DNA of 64,000 bases, from NCBI GenBank assembly GCA_002293145.1, contig DBCO01000005.1, positions 124,001 through 188,000 of the forward strand, written 5' to 3'. The position numbers and the translations under genes are program-made. Positions 9,575 to 18,525 of the stretch are shown here, one piece after another (within the stretch, counting starts at the first letter, position 1; every line of letters starts with the position of its first letter). The notes under the pieces are model-generated. The model was not told the origin of the DNA. It made no database searches and was given only the letters and a program-made list of their open reading frames with translations. Source of the DNA: Akkermansiaceae bacterium UBA956. Its GTDB lineage: Bacteria; Verrucomicrobiota; Verrucomicrobiia; Verrucomicrobiales; Akkermansiaceae.

Positions 9575-10180
9575 GTGAAAGATTTATCCCGCCGACAAGC
9601 CATTCAGTTAATCCTTGCTACGACTACCGTCGCAGCGATGAACCAAACCTTGGTGTTCGGGGCTGATGCGCCGGCTACCTTGGGATTCGATCCGGATCTT
9701 TTGAAGAAAGAAATCCCTTGGCCGCGATTGCTGACCAAAGATGAAAAGGAAACGCTGAGCCAACTGGTGGATCTGCTGATCCCTGCCGATGACCACGGGC
9801 CTGTCGCGAGTGAAGTGGGCGTGGTGGATTTTCTCGATGAATGGATCAGCGCACCCTACCCGTCCCAACTCAAGGATCGCGATGCCATGCGCGAAGGCAT
9901 CAAGCGATTCGATGCTCTCGCACAGCATCGTCATAAAAACGATTTCCGCAAGCTCGAAGCCACCCAACAAATGGCCCTGCTCGAAGCCATCGCCACCAAT
10001 GGCAGCGAGGAAAACAAACGTGTTTTTTCTTCATTCAAGCTCATCCGTGATCGCGCGGCGGCAGGCTACTACACCACGCGCGAAGGCTGGAAAGCCATCG
10101 GCTACGTGGGCAATATGCCCATCGCTGGGAACTTCCCCGCACCGACAGAAGCGGCGCTCAAACACGCTGGATTACTCTAA
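9575..10180 (+). CDS. Gluconate 2-dehydrogenase subunit 3-family protein
   Basis: A 201-residue exported small subunit that partners a GMC-type flavoprotein. The N-terminus has a twin-arginine-like signal (SRRQAIQLILATT, residues 5-17) followed by a cleavable Ala-rich stretch, so the pair is probably exported folded by Tat. The body shows the subunit-3 pattern: LTKDEKETLSQLVDLLIPAD, then GVVDFLDEWI, then the helical C-terminus ending at GYVGNMPIAGNFPAP. The start is a GTG at 9575, because no ATG precedes the signal. The GMC gene begins 13 bp after the stop, so the two form an operon. Confidence 0.85.
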   Translation: MKDLSRRQAIQLILATTTVAAMNQTLVFGADAPATLGFDPDLLKKEIPWPRLLTKDEKETLSQLVDLLIPADDHGPVASEVGVVDFLDEWISAPYPSQLKDRDAMREGIKRFDALAQHRHKNDFRKLEATQQMALLEAIATNGSEENKRVFSSFKLIRDRAAAGYYTTREGWKAIGYVGNMPIAGNFPAPTEAALKHAGLL

Positions 10181-10193
10181 CTTTTTTCCTTTC

Positions 10194-11951
10194 ATGGCTC
10201 ATCTTACCACATCACGCACTCGTGCCGAATCCTATGACGCCATCGTCGTCGGCAGCGGCGCCGCTGGCGGCATGGCCGCCTGGGTTCTCGCCAAAAAAGG
10301 CGCCAAAATTCTGATGCTCGAGGCTGGTCGCAACTACGATGCCGTCAAGGAAACGCCGATGTTTCAGGCATTCTCTGATGCTCCTTTGCGCGGAGCAGGC
10401 TTTCCTGAAAAGCCTAATGGATTTTACGATGCCACCATCGGCGGCTGGAATGTGCCCGGCGAACCATACACCGTGCAGCGCAAGTCCGACAAAGGCTGGC
10501 AGGATGCCATCGTCGACAACCGCGTAACCACCGACCAAAACTTCATGTGGTGGCGCGCGCGCATGCTCGGTGGCCGCACCAACCACTGGGGCCGCGTTTC
10601 GCTGCGCATGGCGGAGATTGATTTCAAGCCGAAATCTACTGATGGACTCGGTTTCGATTGGCCCATCGGCTACGACGACGTTTCTCCTTGGTATGATCAG
10701 GTCGATCAACTCATCGGCATCTACGGCAGCAAAGAAGGCATCGCGAACAATCCTGACAGCGACTTTTTTCAGCCACCACCGCCACCGCGCGTGTATGAGC
10801 AATTGCTGATGCGCGGCGGAAAAAAGTTAGGTATACCCGTAATTCCATCACGCATGGCGATCCTCACCAAGCCGCTCAACGGTCGTCCCGCATGTTTTTA
10901 CGCTACAGCCTGTGGTCGCGGTTGCTCGATTGGCGCGAATTTTCAATCCACCACCGTATTGATCCCGCCAGCTCTGCTCACGGGTAATCTCGACATCATC
11001 ACCAATGCCATGGTGCGCGAAGTCACGGTCGATGCCAGTGGCAAAGCGACGGGCGTGCATTTCATTGACAAACAAACCGGCAAAGAAGAACACGTGCGCG
11101 CTACGACGGTGATCCTCGGTGCTAGTTCGTTAGATAGTGCGCGCATTTTGATGAACTCGAAATCAGCGCTGTTTCCCAACGGACTCGGCAACTCCACAGG
11201 TCATCTCGGTCGCTGGCTTACCGATTCCACAGGCTCTAGCATGACGGGTCGCTTGCCGGTGTTAGAGAACAGTCCCATCGCGAACGAAGACGGCACCTCA
11301 TCGATGCATACCTACGCGCCCTGGACCATCGAACGGCAAAAAGAAGCAAGTAAAATGGGTGCACCGCGCGGCCACTACATGGCCTGGAGCGGCGGACGCG
11401 GCATGCCCGACATGGGCACAGCTGGTGAAGTTTCCTCGCTCGTCGGCAATGCCTGGGGCAAGAAATACAAAGAAGAAGCGCGGCGTTACTATGGCACCTT
11501 TGTCGATATCCATGCACGCGGTGAAATGATCCCTAACGAAAAAAGTTTCATCGAGCTCGATCCCGTCAAGAAAGACCAATACGGCATTCCCGTGTTGCGC
11601 TTTCATTTCCAGTGGAGTGATCACGAGATCAAACAAGTCGGCCACATGCAAAAAAGCTTTGCTGAGCTGATCGAGGCATCGGGCGGTGTGCTCACCAATC
11701 CTGTTCCTACCGATCCCTCCAAAGTCATGACCGCAGGCGGCTCCGTGAATCATGAGATGGGCGTGGCGCGCATGAGTGCCGATGCCAAAGACGGTGTCAC
11801 CAACTCCTTCGGCCAACTCTGGGATTGCCCTAATGTATTAGTCGTCGATGGTGCAGTCTTCTGCTCCAACCCCTACAAAAACCCGACCATCACCATCATG
11901 GCCCTCGCTTGGAGGGCATGTGAGGAATTGATCAAACGTTCGAAGAAGTGA
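10194..11951 (+). CDS. GMC-family FAD oxidoreductase (large subunit)
   Basis: A 585-residue flavoprotein of the glucose-methanol-choline superfamily, probably oxidising a sugar or alcohol in the periplasm together with the preceding subunit. The FAD motif VVGSGAAGGMAAW lies near residue 18 with the acidic EAG about 20 residues later. GGRTNHWGRVSLRM is the GMC block, and the C-terminus carries the active-site His in GSVNHEMG and the Asn of NPYKNPT. The frame is open upstream into the previous gene, but that part is a shadow; the ATG at 10194 lies just before the FAD domain. It has no signal of its own and would be exported bound to the small subunit. Substrate unknown. Confidence 0.9.
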   Translation: MAHLTTSRTRAESYDAIVVGSGAAGGMAAWVLAKKGAKILMLEAGRNYDAVKETPMFQAFSDAPLRGAGFPEKPNGFYDATIGGWNVPGEPYTVQRKSDKGWQDAIVDNRVTTDQNFMWWRARMLGGRTNHWGRVSLRMAEIDFKPKSTDGLGFDWPIGYDDVSPWYDQVDQLIGIYGSKEGIANNPDSDFFQPPPPPRVYEQLLMRGGKKLGIPVIPSRMAILTKPLNGRPACFYATACGRGCSIGANFQSTTVLIPPALLTGNLDIITNAMVREVTVDASGKATGVHFIDKQTGKEEHVRATTVILGASSLDSARILMNSKSALFPNGLGNSTGHLGRWLTDSTGSSMTGRLPVLENSPIANEDGTSSMHTYAPWTIERQKEASKMGAPRGHYMAWSGGRGMPDMGTAGEVSSLVGNAWGKKYKEEARRYYGTFVDIHARGEMIPNEKSFIELDPVKKDQYGIPVLRFHFQWSDHEIKQVGHMQKSFAELIEASGGVLTNPVPTDPSKVMTAGGSVNHEMGVARMSADAKDGVTNSFGQLWDCPNVLVVDGAVFCSNPYKNPTITIMALAWRACEELIKRSKK

Positions 11952-12079
11952 GCGAGGAGAAGAGAACGAATTGATCACCGCCGCGAGGCGTGAGCGACAT
12001 TGCTGAGCCTGCGACAAAATGCCACATAGGCAGTGGGTGCAAATTGTGTATGATTGCTGGTACAACACGCACCACCATC

Positions 12080-12808
12080 ATGACACACACCTTATCTCGA
12101 GTCTCATCTCTTTGCCTCATTGCCCTAGCAACTGCCACCGTGCAATCACAAGCCGCCACCATGGCTGTGAATGGCGGATCGATGAGCTTAGATCTCGACT
12201 CATCCATTTTCAGCGCCTTGCTTCTTACTACCAATGATCACTTTGGCGCAACATCGTCAAACAGCATGACGCTGGCTACCATCACAAATCCTGCAACCCC
12301 AGGAGACACCACGGATGTCTGGACGGGATTACCTTTCGGAGTCAATCCAGCCAGCATCTCAAGCCCAAGTGGTCGTACTCTTCCAGGCACTACTTTGACT
12401 TACGATCCTGGCAATCTCACAGGAACGGCAGCAGGCCAAATCGGTCTCGGCGGATTCACCCGCTTCAATGGGGCAGGAGGTTTATTTTACATCGGTGATT
12501 ACCAACTCCTCTACAATCCAACGAGAGCGACAGGTGTCTATTCAGGATGGTATCTGCAAAACACCGCAGGCTTCCCAGCAAACGCATTCGATTTCGCCAA
12601 TGTCTCCACCAATTTGACCGGCAGTGGATTTACCCTTTCAGGCGACTTGGTGCCGAACTCTGATTCGTTCTTTTCCTTGTATGGTTTAACTGGAACCGAC
12701 ATGGGCAATTTTTCCTTCACCGCGACAGCCGTGCCTGAAACATCATCGGCGTTGCTAGGAACTCTGTCGATGGTAGGATTGCTGACACGTCGCCGCCGCA
12801 CAGCATGA
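12080..12808 (+). CDS. PEP-CTERM-like sorted surface protein
   Basis: A 242-residue exported protein of unknown function. Residues 1-26 form a signal peptide. The C-terminus is a sorting tail: VPETSS, a short hydrophobic helix, then RRRR; this is a PEP-CTERM tail with Thr replacing the usual second Pro, implying exosortase processing. The middle is beta-rich, with TYDPGNLTGTAAGQIG and a GDYQLLYNP block that recur in the secreted protein encoded at 15048, so the two are paralogues. The frame is open from 11990, but the ATG at 12080 begins the signal peptide. Its stop codon overlaps the start of the TonB-dependent receptor gene (ATGA at 12805-12808), indicating translational coupling. A possible -10 (TATGAT, 12049-12054) lies upstream. 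Confidence 0.8.
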   Translation: MTHTLSRVSSLCLIALATATVQSQAATMAVNGGSMSLDLDSSIFSALLLTTNDHFGATSSNSMTLATITNPATPGDTTDVWTGLPFGVNPASISSPSGRTLPGTTLTYDPGNLTGTAAGQIGLGGFTRFNGAGGLFYIGDYQLLYNPTRATGVYSGWYLQNTAGFPANAFDFANVSTNLTGSGFTLSGDLVPNSDSFFSLYGLTGTDMGNFSFTATAVPETSSALLGTLSMVGLLTRRRRTA

Positions 12809-15039
12809 TCGTTCGATCTAGGCATCTGCTTTTGTTTTTCATCAACTGTTGCATTCCGATGACCCATGCCGAGGAATCCAACTGCTCTGTCGTCGAGGAA
12901 ATGGATGCCATAGTTGTGGAAGCCAGTCGTGAGGATGCATGGAGTCCTCAAGTCACGAGTGCCACTCGGGGTGACGCCGCATTGATTGAAATTCCGCAAT
13001 CGATTCAAGTGATCCCACGTCAATTGCTGGATGAGCAAGATGCACAAAATCTGGCCGATGCCTTGGTCAATGTCTCGGGCGTAGTACCCACGAAGTCTTT
13101 TGAATCACTGATTCTCAGCCCACTCGTGAGAGGATTTCCGGCGGAACTCTACATGGATGGGATGCCGACCTACGGTTCGACTGCTGCCATGGACCCTTCG
13201 TCGCTCATCAATGTAGAGTCAGTAGAAGTCATCAAAGGCCCAACAGCTGCTTTGTTTGGCGGTGGTGTCGGTTCGCCGTTAGGTGGCATCATTCATGTTG
13301 TGTCCAGCCAACCCACGGCCGAAAAATCATACGCACTGGGAATGCGCAGCGGCAGTGAAAACACTTTCAATCCCTTCGCCGACATCAATCAACCACTGAA
13401 TGAAGATGGCACACTGGCTCTTCGAATCACAGGCGACTATGAGAGCAAGGACAGCCACATCGATCATGTACATCAAAAGCGCTGGTCCTTAAATCCGACC
13501 TTGCGTTGGGACATTTCTCCCGAGACGAAGCTGACCATCCAAGCGCAATTCCATTCGATCCGCCAACTCGAGTATAGCGGCCTTCCTGCCGCTTTGGTGA
13601 TTCCTCGCGCCTCGGAAAATGTTGAAGTTTATAACGGCCCCAAGGTTGATCCTTTTCGTTTCACTGGTGCCGTTGATGCCCCTGATATTGTGATCACCAA
13701 TACACGGTTGGTAGCGGCATTCGAGCATCGGCTCTCCGAGCGTTTCAAAATAAATGCCAGTGCACAGTGGTACCACAATCGCTTTGATGAATATTCGATC
13801 TACACGTTCTCCAGTGCACAATCTCCCTTGAACGACACCCCCAATGTTTATCCTGTTCTGAGCGGCTACTTGCCATCAGAAGTCAATCAAACCACGCTGA
13901 ATGGCTGGTTGACGGGCAACTTCAGCTTTGGCCCTGTGGAACATGAAATCATCATCGGCGCTGACCTCGATCTAACAGAAAATATTTCAGCATTAGGCTT
14001 CAGCCATTTGCGCATCCCTCTGCCAGATCCTTTTCCCGATACCGTATTGCCAATTCGCGAGGGCTTTATCGATTTCGCCGATCCTAACAGTACATTGCCC
14101 TATGTACGTCCAGCTTTGATCGATCATAGCCAAAATCAGTTCACAACCGGCGGTGTGTTTCTGCAAGATCACGTGACCGCCTGGGAACGCTATCACCTGC
14201 TCGGCGGCATTCGCTTGGTGAGAATGAATGTCGACCACCAATTCCAAACGGAAAATACCATTGGCTCTGCGACGCGCTATGACGTCGACTACCTAGAAGC
14301 CGCTCCGCGCTTTGGTGGGGTCGTCGATCTCGGCGCTGGCGTATCTGCTTTCGCGGCGTATTCCGAAGGATTTCGCGGCGTGCTGAATTACACGGGAAAA
14401 GAAGCGCCAGAGCCCGAACAATCTGCCATGTCTGAGGCTGGAGTGAAGTTTGCAAACGAATCCTATCACCTAAATGGATCGCTCGCCGCATATCAATTGA
14501 CCCGAGAAAATGTTCCGACTGCCAATCCATTCGTGCCCGGCTCTACTGTGCAGCTTGGCGAGCAACAATCGCAAGGCATTGAGCTCGATCTCGGCTGGCA
14601 ACCCACGCCGGCCTTTTCGTTGCTGGCCACTTATGCATATACGGATGCCGAAGTCACAGAAGACATCATCAACGAGGTGCCCACTGAGGGACAAGACATC
14701 GATCGTATTGGCAAACGACTCGCCCGCGTTCCCGAACATAGCGGTCGCATCGCCGCACGCTATCGATTCCAAGAAGGCAAGCTTCAAGGTCTTGGACTGG
14801 GTCTAGGAATCACAGCTGCCTCGAAGCGACCTGTTAGTCTGAGCAACAATTATTTCACGGAAGCCTACTGTGTCGCAGATGCCCAGATCTCCTATGAAAC
14901 GGAAACGTGGCAGGCCGAACTCTCCATCGCCAATCTCACCAATCATTTTTACTACGAACCCTATCCGTATCTTGGCGAAGATGTGGTCGCACCCGCTCGA
15001 CCGATTTCCTTTTTCTTTAGCATCACCACTCGATTCTAA
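12805..15039 (+). CDS. TonB-dependent siderophore-type receptor
   Basis: A 744-residue outer-membrane transporter. A signal peptide (about residues 1-22) is followed by a TonB-box-like DAIVVEAS near residue 34. The plug domain has IPQSIQVIPRQLL and VEVIKGPTAALFG, the pattern of ferric-siderophore receptors, and the C-terminal barrel ends in aromatic Phe (ITTRF), as expected for BAM-dependent insertion. The gene overlaps the preceding surface-protein gene by 4 bp, and the next gene starts 8 bp after its stop, so it sits inside a tight operon. The ligand is not known. No Fur-like box was found in front of the operon, so iron cannot be assumed to be the cargo. Confidence 0.9.
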   Translation: MIVRSRHLLLFFINCCIPMTHAEESNCSVVEEMDAIVVEASREDAWSPQVTSATRGDAALIEIPQSIQVIPRQLLDEQDAQNLADALVNVSGVVPTKSFESLILSPLVRGFPAELYMDGMPTYGSTAAMDPSSLINVESVEVIKGPTAALFGGGVGSPLGGIIHVVSSQPTAEKSYALGMRSGSENTFNPFADINQPLNEDGTLALRITGDYESKDSHIDHVHQKRWSLNPTLRWDISPETKLTIQAQFHSIRQLEYSGLPAALVIPRASENVEVYNGPKVDPFRFTGAVDAPDIVITNTRLVAAFEHRLSERFKINASAQWYHNRFDEYSIYTFSSAQSPLNDTPNVYPVLSGYLPSEVNQTTLNGWLTGNFSFGPVEHEIIIGADLDLTENISALGFSHLRIPLPDPFPDTVLPIREGFIDFADPNSTLPYVRPALIDHSQNQFTTGGVFLQDHVTAWERYHLLGGIRLVRMNVDHQFQTENTIGSATRYDVDYLEAAPRFGGVVDLGAGVSAFAAYSEGFRGVLNYTGKEAPEPEQSAMSEAGVKFANESYHLNGSLAAYQLTRENVPTANPFVPGSTVQLGEQQSQGIELDLGWQPTPAFSLLATYAYTDAEVTEDIINEVPTEGQDIDRIGKRLARVPEHSGRIAARYRFQEGKLQGLGLGLGITAASKRPVSLSNNYFTEAYCVADAQISYETETWQAELSIANLTNHFYYEPYPYLGEDVVAPARPISFFFSITTRF

Positions 15040-15047
15040 CAAATCCG

Positions 15048-15992
15048 ATGACCTCGCAGATCCCCACCAACATCTTGAAAAAACTCTGCTTACTGACACT
15101 ACTGCTGAGTCAGCTATGTCGGGCCAGCACCATTGAAGTTCGCTCGGGCAGTTGCATATTTCACTTTGACCCTGCGGCACTGGCGGCGATGAACTATGGA
15201 TCGAATCCGAATGTCGGAGCCCTGATTTTTGAAGAGTTTTTTCGCGGCGATGACGACCGACTGCGGACGCGCAATCAATTGCTCAGCGATCAAATCGTGC
15301 CGAATTTCACCGCCATTCCTGCCACCAACCTGAAACTCGAAGTCAACGGCAGCACAGTCACCAACATCAACCCCGCAGGCCAACCAACGCGCAATCGCAA
15401 GCCTAGCACATTTTCTTACGATCCCGCCAATGTCACCGGCACAGCCACAGGAGAAATTGGCTTCACCGGCACCACACGATTCATCGGCGACTTTACCGGA
15501 GCATTTGTATTAGGCGATTATGTTCTGCGCTACAACCTTCCAGCTGGCACAACCGAACCCAATCGCGGATGGGTCTTTGTCAACAATTTCGACTTCCAAG
15601 GATTTCCCGCATTCGAGACCACAGCCGTGACGGTGCAAGCAACTGGAGGAAAGCTCATCATCGAAGGAAAACTCACCATCGCACGTGAGCTCGACCTCTT
15701 TTTCTTCGTCGGCGACCGAGGAAAAATCGTCGGAGAATTTCGCTTCGAAACACCCAGCGCTCCAGCAAGTCCTCCTCCCATGCCCACGATTTCCCGATTG
15801 CCTTCTGGAGCGGCACAGCTTTCCTTTTTCGGTAAAGGCAATGCTCTCTATCAGATTCAACAATCGTCCGATCTTCAACAGTGGACCACACTCGATTACA
15901 AAGTAGCGGGCAAAGGACAGATGCTCCAATGGACAGACAACACCGCAACGTCCGCAAGCAAACGATTCTATCGCATCGTAGAAGACAACTAA
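15048..15992 (+). CDS. Secreted paralogue of the PEP-CTERM-like protein at 12080
   Basis: A 314-residue exported protein with a signal peptide over residues 1-26. Residues about 120-215 repeat the pattern of the protein at 12080: SYDPANVTGTATGEIG, then TTRFIGDF, then LGDYVLRYNLP and the following strand region. It lacks a sorting tail; instead it ends, after a Pro-rich linker (SAPASPPPMP), in a small beta domain closing with RFYRI. The same kind of C-terminal domain closes the large protein at 57905 and is common at the ends of verrucomicrobial secreted proteins. The two paralogues flank the receptor, so both probably handle the same ligand, one anchored and one released or differently localised. 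Function unknown. Confidence 0.8.
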   Translation: MTSQIPTNILKKLCLLTLLLSQLCRASTIEVRSGSCIFHFDPAALAAMNYGSNPNVGALIFEEFFRGDDDRLRTRNQLLSDQIVPNFTAIPATNLKLEVNGSTVTNINPAGQPTRNRKPSTFSYDPANVTGTATGEIGFTGTTRFIGDFTGAFVLGDYVLRYNLPAGTTEPNRGWVFVNNFDFQGFPAFETTAVTVQATGGKLIIEGKLTIARELDLFFFVGDRGKIVGEFRFETPSAPASPPPMPTISRLPSGAAQLSFFGKGNALYQIQQSSDLQQWTTLDYKVAGKGQMLQWTDNTATSASKRFYRIVEDN

Positions 15993-16001
15993 CACATCCT
16001 C

Positions 16002-16835
16002 ATGAACACCGAAATTGATTCCGTTACCCGTCGCCACTTTCTCCGCGCGATCACCGCTGCTGGAGCATTCACGTTGAGCGAAAGCACTCGCGCCGAAGAA
16101 CCTTCCGTTCACGAGAAAGCTGTCGCCCTGCTGAAACCCGGTTCAGAAACAATTGCCATCTTGCTTTACCCTGGCTTCACGGCACTGGACGCCATCGGAC
16201 CACACTACGCACTCTCCGGCATGGCCGGTGCAAGTGTGCGCTTCATCGCAGCCACAACAGACGCAGTTGCCAGTGAAAGTGGATTTTCTGTTAGCCCTCA
16301 CCTAAGCTTCGACCAATGCCCCGAGAACATCGATCTGTTGCTGATTCCTGGCGGTATGGCAGGCACCATCACCGCCATGGAAGATGAGGCCACCATGGCA
16401 TTTGTGAAAAAAGCCGCAGCACGCAGCAAAATGATTGGCTCCATCTGCACCGGAGCACTCATCCTCGGGGCCGCGGGCTTGATTCGCGGATACAAAGCCA
16501 CCTCACACTGGCAAACCATGGACCTGCTGCCCATCGTCGGCGCGACACCCGTCAAAGAACGCGTAGTAATCGACCGCAATCTGGTCACCTGCGGAGGGGT
16601 CACCGCAGGCCTCGACATGGGCTTCACTCTCGTTCGTCGCTACCGCGGAGATCTTTACGCCAAAGGCATACAGTTGCTCGCCGAATACGACCCGCAACCA
16701 CCGTTCCCCAAAAGTGGCAACCCCGATACCGCGGAACCCGAAGTCGTTGCCTTGCTCAACCACATGCATGCCGACTACATCAGCGGCTGGGGGAAAAAAT
16801 TACAAAATACCCCAGGCGCGAAAAAAGATCAGTGA
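16002..16835 (+). CDS. Tat-exported DJ-1/PfpI-family protein, isonitrile hydratase-like
   Basis: A 277-residue protein with a twin-arginine signal (TRRHFLRAITAAGAFTL, residues 9-25). The body is a DJ-1/PfpI domain of the isonitrile hydratase group: the acid in TALDAIGP (Asp63), the nucleophile elbow SICTGALILGAAGL with Cys149-Thr150, ATSHWQTMDLLP, and a terminal block EYDPQPPFPKSG like that of InhA of Pseudomonas. Isonitrile hydratases convert isonitriles to N-substituted formamides and are normally cytoplasmic, so export is unusual. It starts 9 bp after the preceding gene and closes the operon with the TonB-dependent receptor. Other DJ-1 relatives have chaperone or amidase activities, so the substrate is an inference. 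Confidence 0.8.
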   Translation: MNTEIDSVTRRHFLRAITAAGAFTLSESTRAEEPSVHEKAVALLKPGSETIAILLYPGFTALDAIGPHYALSGMAGASVRFIAATTDAVASESGFSVSPHLSFDQCPENIDLLLIPGGMAGTITAMEDEATMAFVKKAAARSKMIGSICTGALILGAAGLIRGYKATSHWQTMDLLPIVGATPVKERVVIDRNLVTCGGVTAGLDMGFTLVRRYRGDLYAKGIQLLAEYDPQPPFPKSGNPDTAEPEVVALLNHMHADYISGWGKKLQNTPGAKKDQ

Positions 16836-16857
16836 GCGCAAATCAACGATCCAACTC

Positions 16858-18189
16858 TCACGCACCCAACTCGCGCAGCAAGTGCTGATTGAGCAGAATG
16901 CCCGCCTCGAAGTTGGCGACGGGGAAATTTTCGTTAGGGGCGTGGATTTGGCAATCGGGCAATGCTAGGCCTAACAACAAGGTGTCAGCGCCGAGGATTT
17001 CGCGGAATGATTGGATGATCGGAATGCTGCCACCTTCGCGGATCAGCACGGGCTCACTTCCAAAGGCGGCGGTCAGAGCGCGTTGTGCCGCCTTTCCGTC
17101 AGCCGAGTGCGGATCGGCGAGATAAGGTTTGCCATCGTGGCCGATGTAAATATCGATCGATACACCTGCGGGGCAATGTTTTTCAAAATGCGCACGCACT
17201 TTTTCGAGAATGTCTTTCGGGTCTTGGTCGGGCACCAAGCGGAACGAGAATTTCGCAAAAGCCTCGGCAGGCAGCACAGTCTTCGAGCCCTCGCCTTGGT
17301 AGCCACCGCCGATGCCGTTGACTTCCGCTGTTGGCCGCGCCCAAACGCGTTCTGCTGAGCTGTAGCCTTCTTCGCCGAAGACCGAAGGGGATCCGGTAAC
17401 GGCGAGAAAATCCGCATCGGCTACACCGGGTATTTGCTGCCACATTTCGCGCTCCCAGGCTTCGAGCGGGCGGACATCATCGTAAAATCCATCGACCAAA
17501 ATTTTCCCGTTAGAGTCATGCAGACTTGCTACGAGGCGAGCAATCGCAGTCGCAGGATTCGCCACGGCCCCGCCGTAGATGCCCGAATGCAGATCGCCCT
17601 TGGGCCCACGCAAAGTCACCTCAGCGCAGGCGATACCGCGCAAGCCGTAGCCCATGGTTGGCACACCAGCAGCGACCATGCCGGTGTCCGATACCGCGAT
17701 CACATCGCAACGTAGGGCTTCGCGATGTTCACGCAAGAAGGGCGCAAGATTCGGACTACCGATCTCTTCTTCACCTTCGAAAAGAAAGATCAAGTTGACT
17801 GGCAGCTCCCCTTGCTCACGCAGTGTTTTTTCCACACCAAGAATGTGCGCCAGCATTTGGCCCTTGTTGTCGGTCGCACCGCGCGCCCAGATTTTTCCCT
17901 CGCGAATTTCTGGTTCAAAGGGTGGGTTTTGCCACAAGGCCAATGGGTCGACGGGTTGCACATCGTAGTGCCCGTAAATCAGCACCGTTTTGCAATCGAC
18001 CCGATGCTCATTGCGCGCGACCACAATCGGATGCCGCGCCGTCTCGTGTAGCTCAACCGCCAATCCCATGCCACTAAGCTTTGTGATCAACCATTGCGCA
18101 CAGGCACGCACATCCGCGGTGTGACGCGAGTCAGTGGAAATGCTTGGAAAACGGAGAAAGGTAAAAAGATCTTGTAGCTCTGGTGTCAT
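16858..18189 (-). CDS. M20-family dipeptidase
   Basis: A 443-residue zinc metallopeptidase of the cytosolic dipeptidase (CNDP-like) group. Metal ligands are visible in order: His in YGHYDVQPV, the bridging Asp in GATDNKGQ, the catalytic and ligand Glu pair in FEGEEEIGSPN, the Asp of AVSDTG, and the final His in IHAPNEN. DLHSGIYGGAVANP is the dimerisation-domain signature. The frame is open to 18276, but the ATG at 18189 starts the conserved N-terminus (MTPELQDLFTFLRFPSIS). It converges on the isonitrile-hydratase-like gene with only 22 bp between stops. It probably hydrolyses dipeptides or similar small amide substrates in the cytoplasm. Confidence 0.9.
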   Translation of the reverse strand: MTPELQDLFTFLRFPSISTDSRHTADVRACAQWLITKLSGMGLAVELHETARHPIVVARNEHRVDCKTVLIYGHYDVQPVDPLALWQNPPFEPEIREGKIWARGATDNKGQMLAHILGVEKTLREQGELPVNLIFLFEGEEEIGSPNLAPFLREHREALRCDVIAVSDTGMVAAGVPTMGYGLRGIACAEVTLRGPKGDLHSGIYGGAVANPATAIARLVASLHDSNGKILVDGFYDDVRPLEAWEREMWQQIPGVADADFLAVTGSPSVFGEEGYSSAERVWARPTAEVNGIGGGYQGEGSKTVLPAEAFAKFSFRLVPDQDPKDILEKVRAHFEKHCPAGVSIDIYIGHDGKPYLADPHSADGKAAQRALTAAFGSEPVLIREGGSIPIIQSFREILGADTLLLGLALPDCQIHAPNENFPVANFEAGILLNQHLLRELGA

Positions 18190-18491
18190 GCAGAATTCTT
18201 CACCCAACCTCTCACTCCAATCAAGCAGAATCCGCGAAATTCCGTGCCGCAGCCTCAGCGCGCTGATCATGTCCAAATATGCTTAATTCTTGTCCGATTC
18301 ATGCACGACCCGAAACGCAACGATTTGATTGATTGGATGCAACTTGGTAAGCTAATCGGGCTGTAAAATCCGCAGTCTCATCCACCACAGTGACGCACGA
18401 TATCCGAGATCCCTGCGTGCGAAATTTCTGAACCCAAAAAATTCCCTTCCGTGCATCATGACAAAAAAATGACGATTTTTGATAAAAAATG

Positions 18492-18519
18492 TTGCACTAT
18501 ATCAACAAAATGCTAATAT
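18492..18519 (+). promoter_or_regulatory. Putative sigma-70 promoter of the small RNA
   Basis: TTGCAC at 18492-18497 and TAATAT at 18514-18519 are separated by 16 bp. An alternative -10, TATTAT at 18517-18522, would give 19 bp. The spacer is AT-rich. Transcription would begin around 18526-18529, right at the foot of the first hairpin. Confidence 0.45.
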
Positions 18520-18525
18520 TATGCT

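Noticed and set aside
9789..10193. Extra 135 codons in frame upstream of the GMC gene
   Set aside because: They overlap the subunit 3 gene and have shadow composition; the ATG at 10194 is at the usual place before the FAD motif.
12049..12054. TATGAT as the promoter of the receptor operon
   Set aside because: No matching -35 at 16-18 bp was found, so it is kept only as a possibility in the gene entry.
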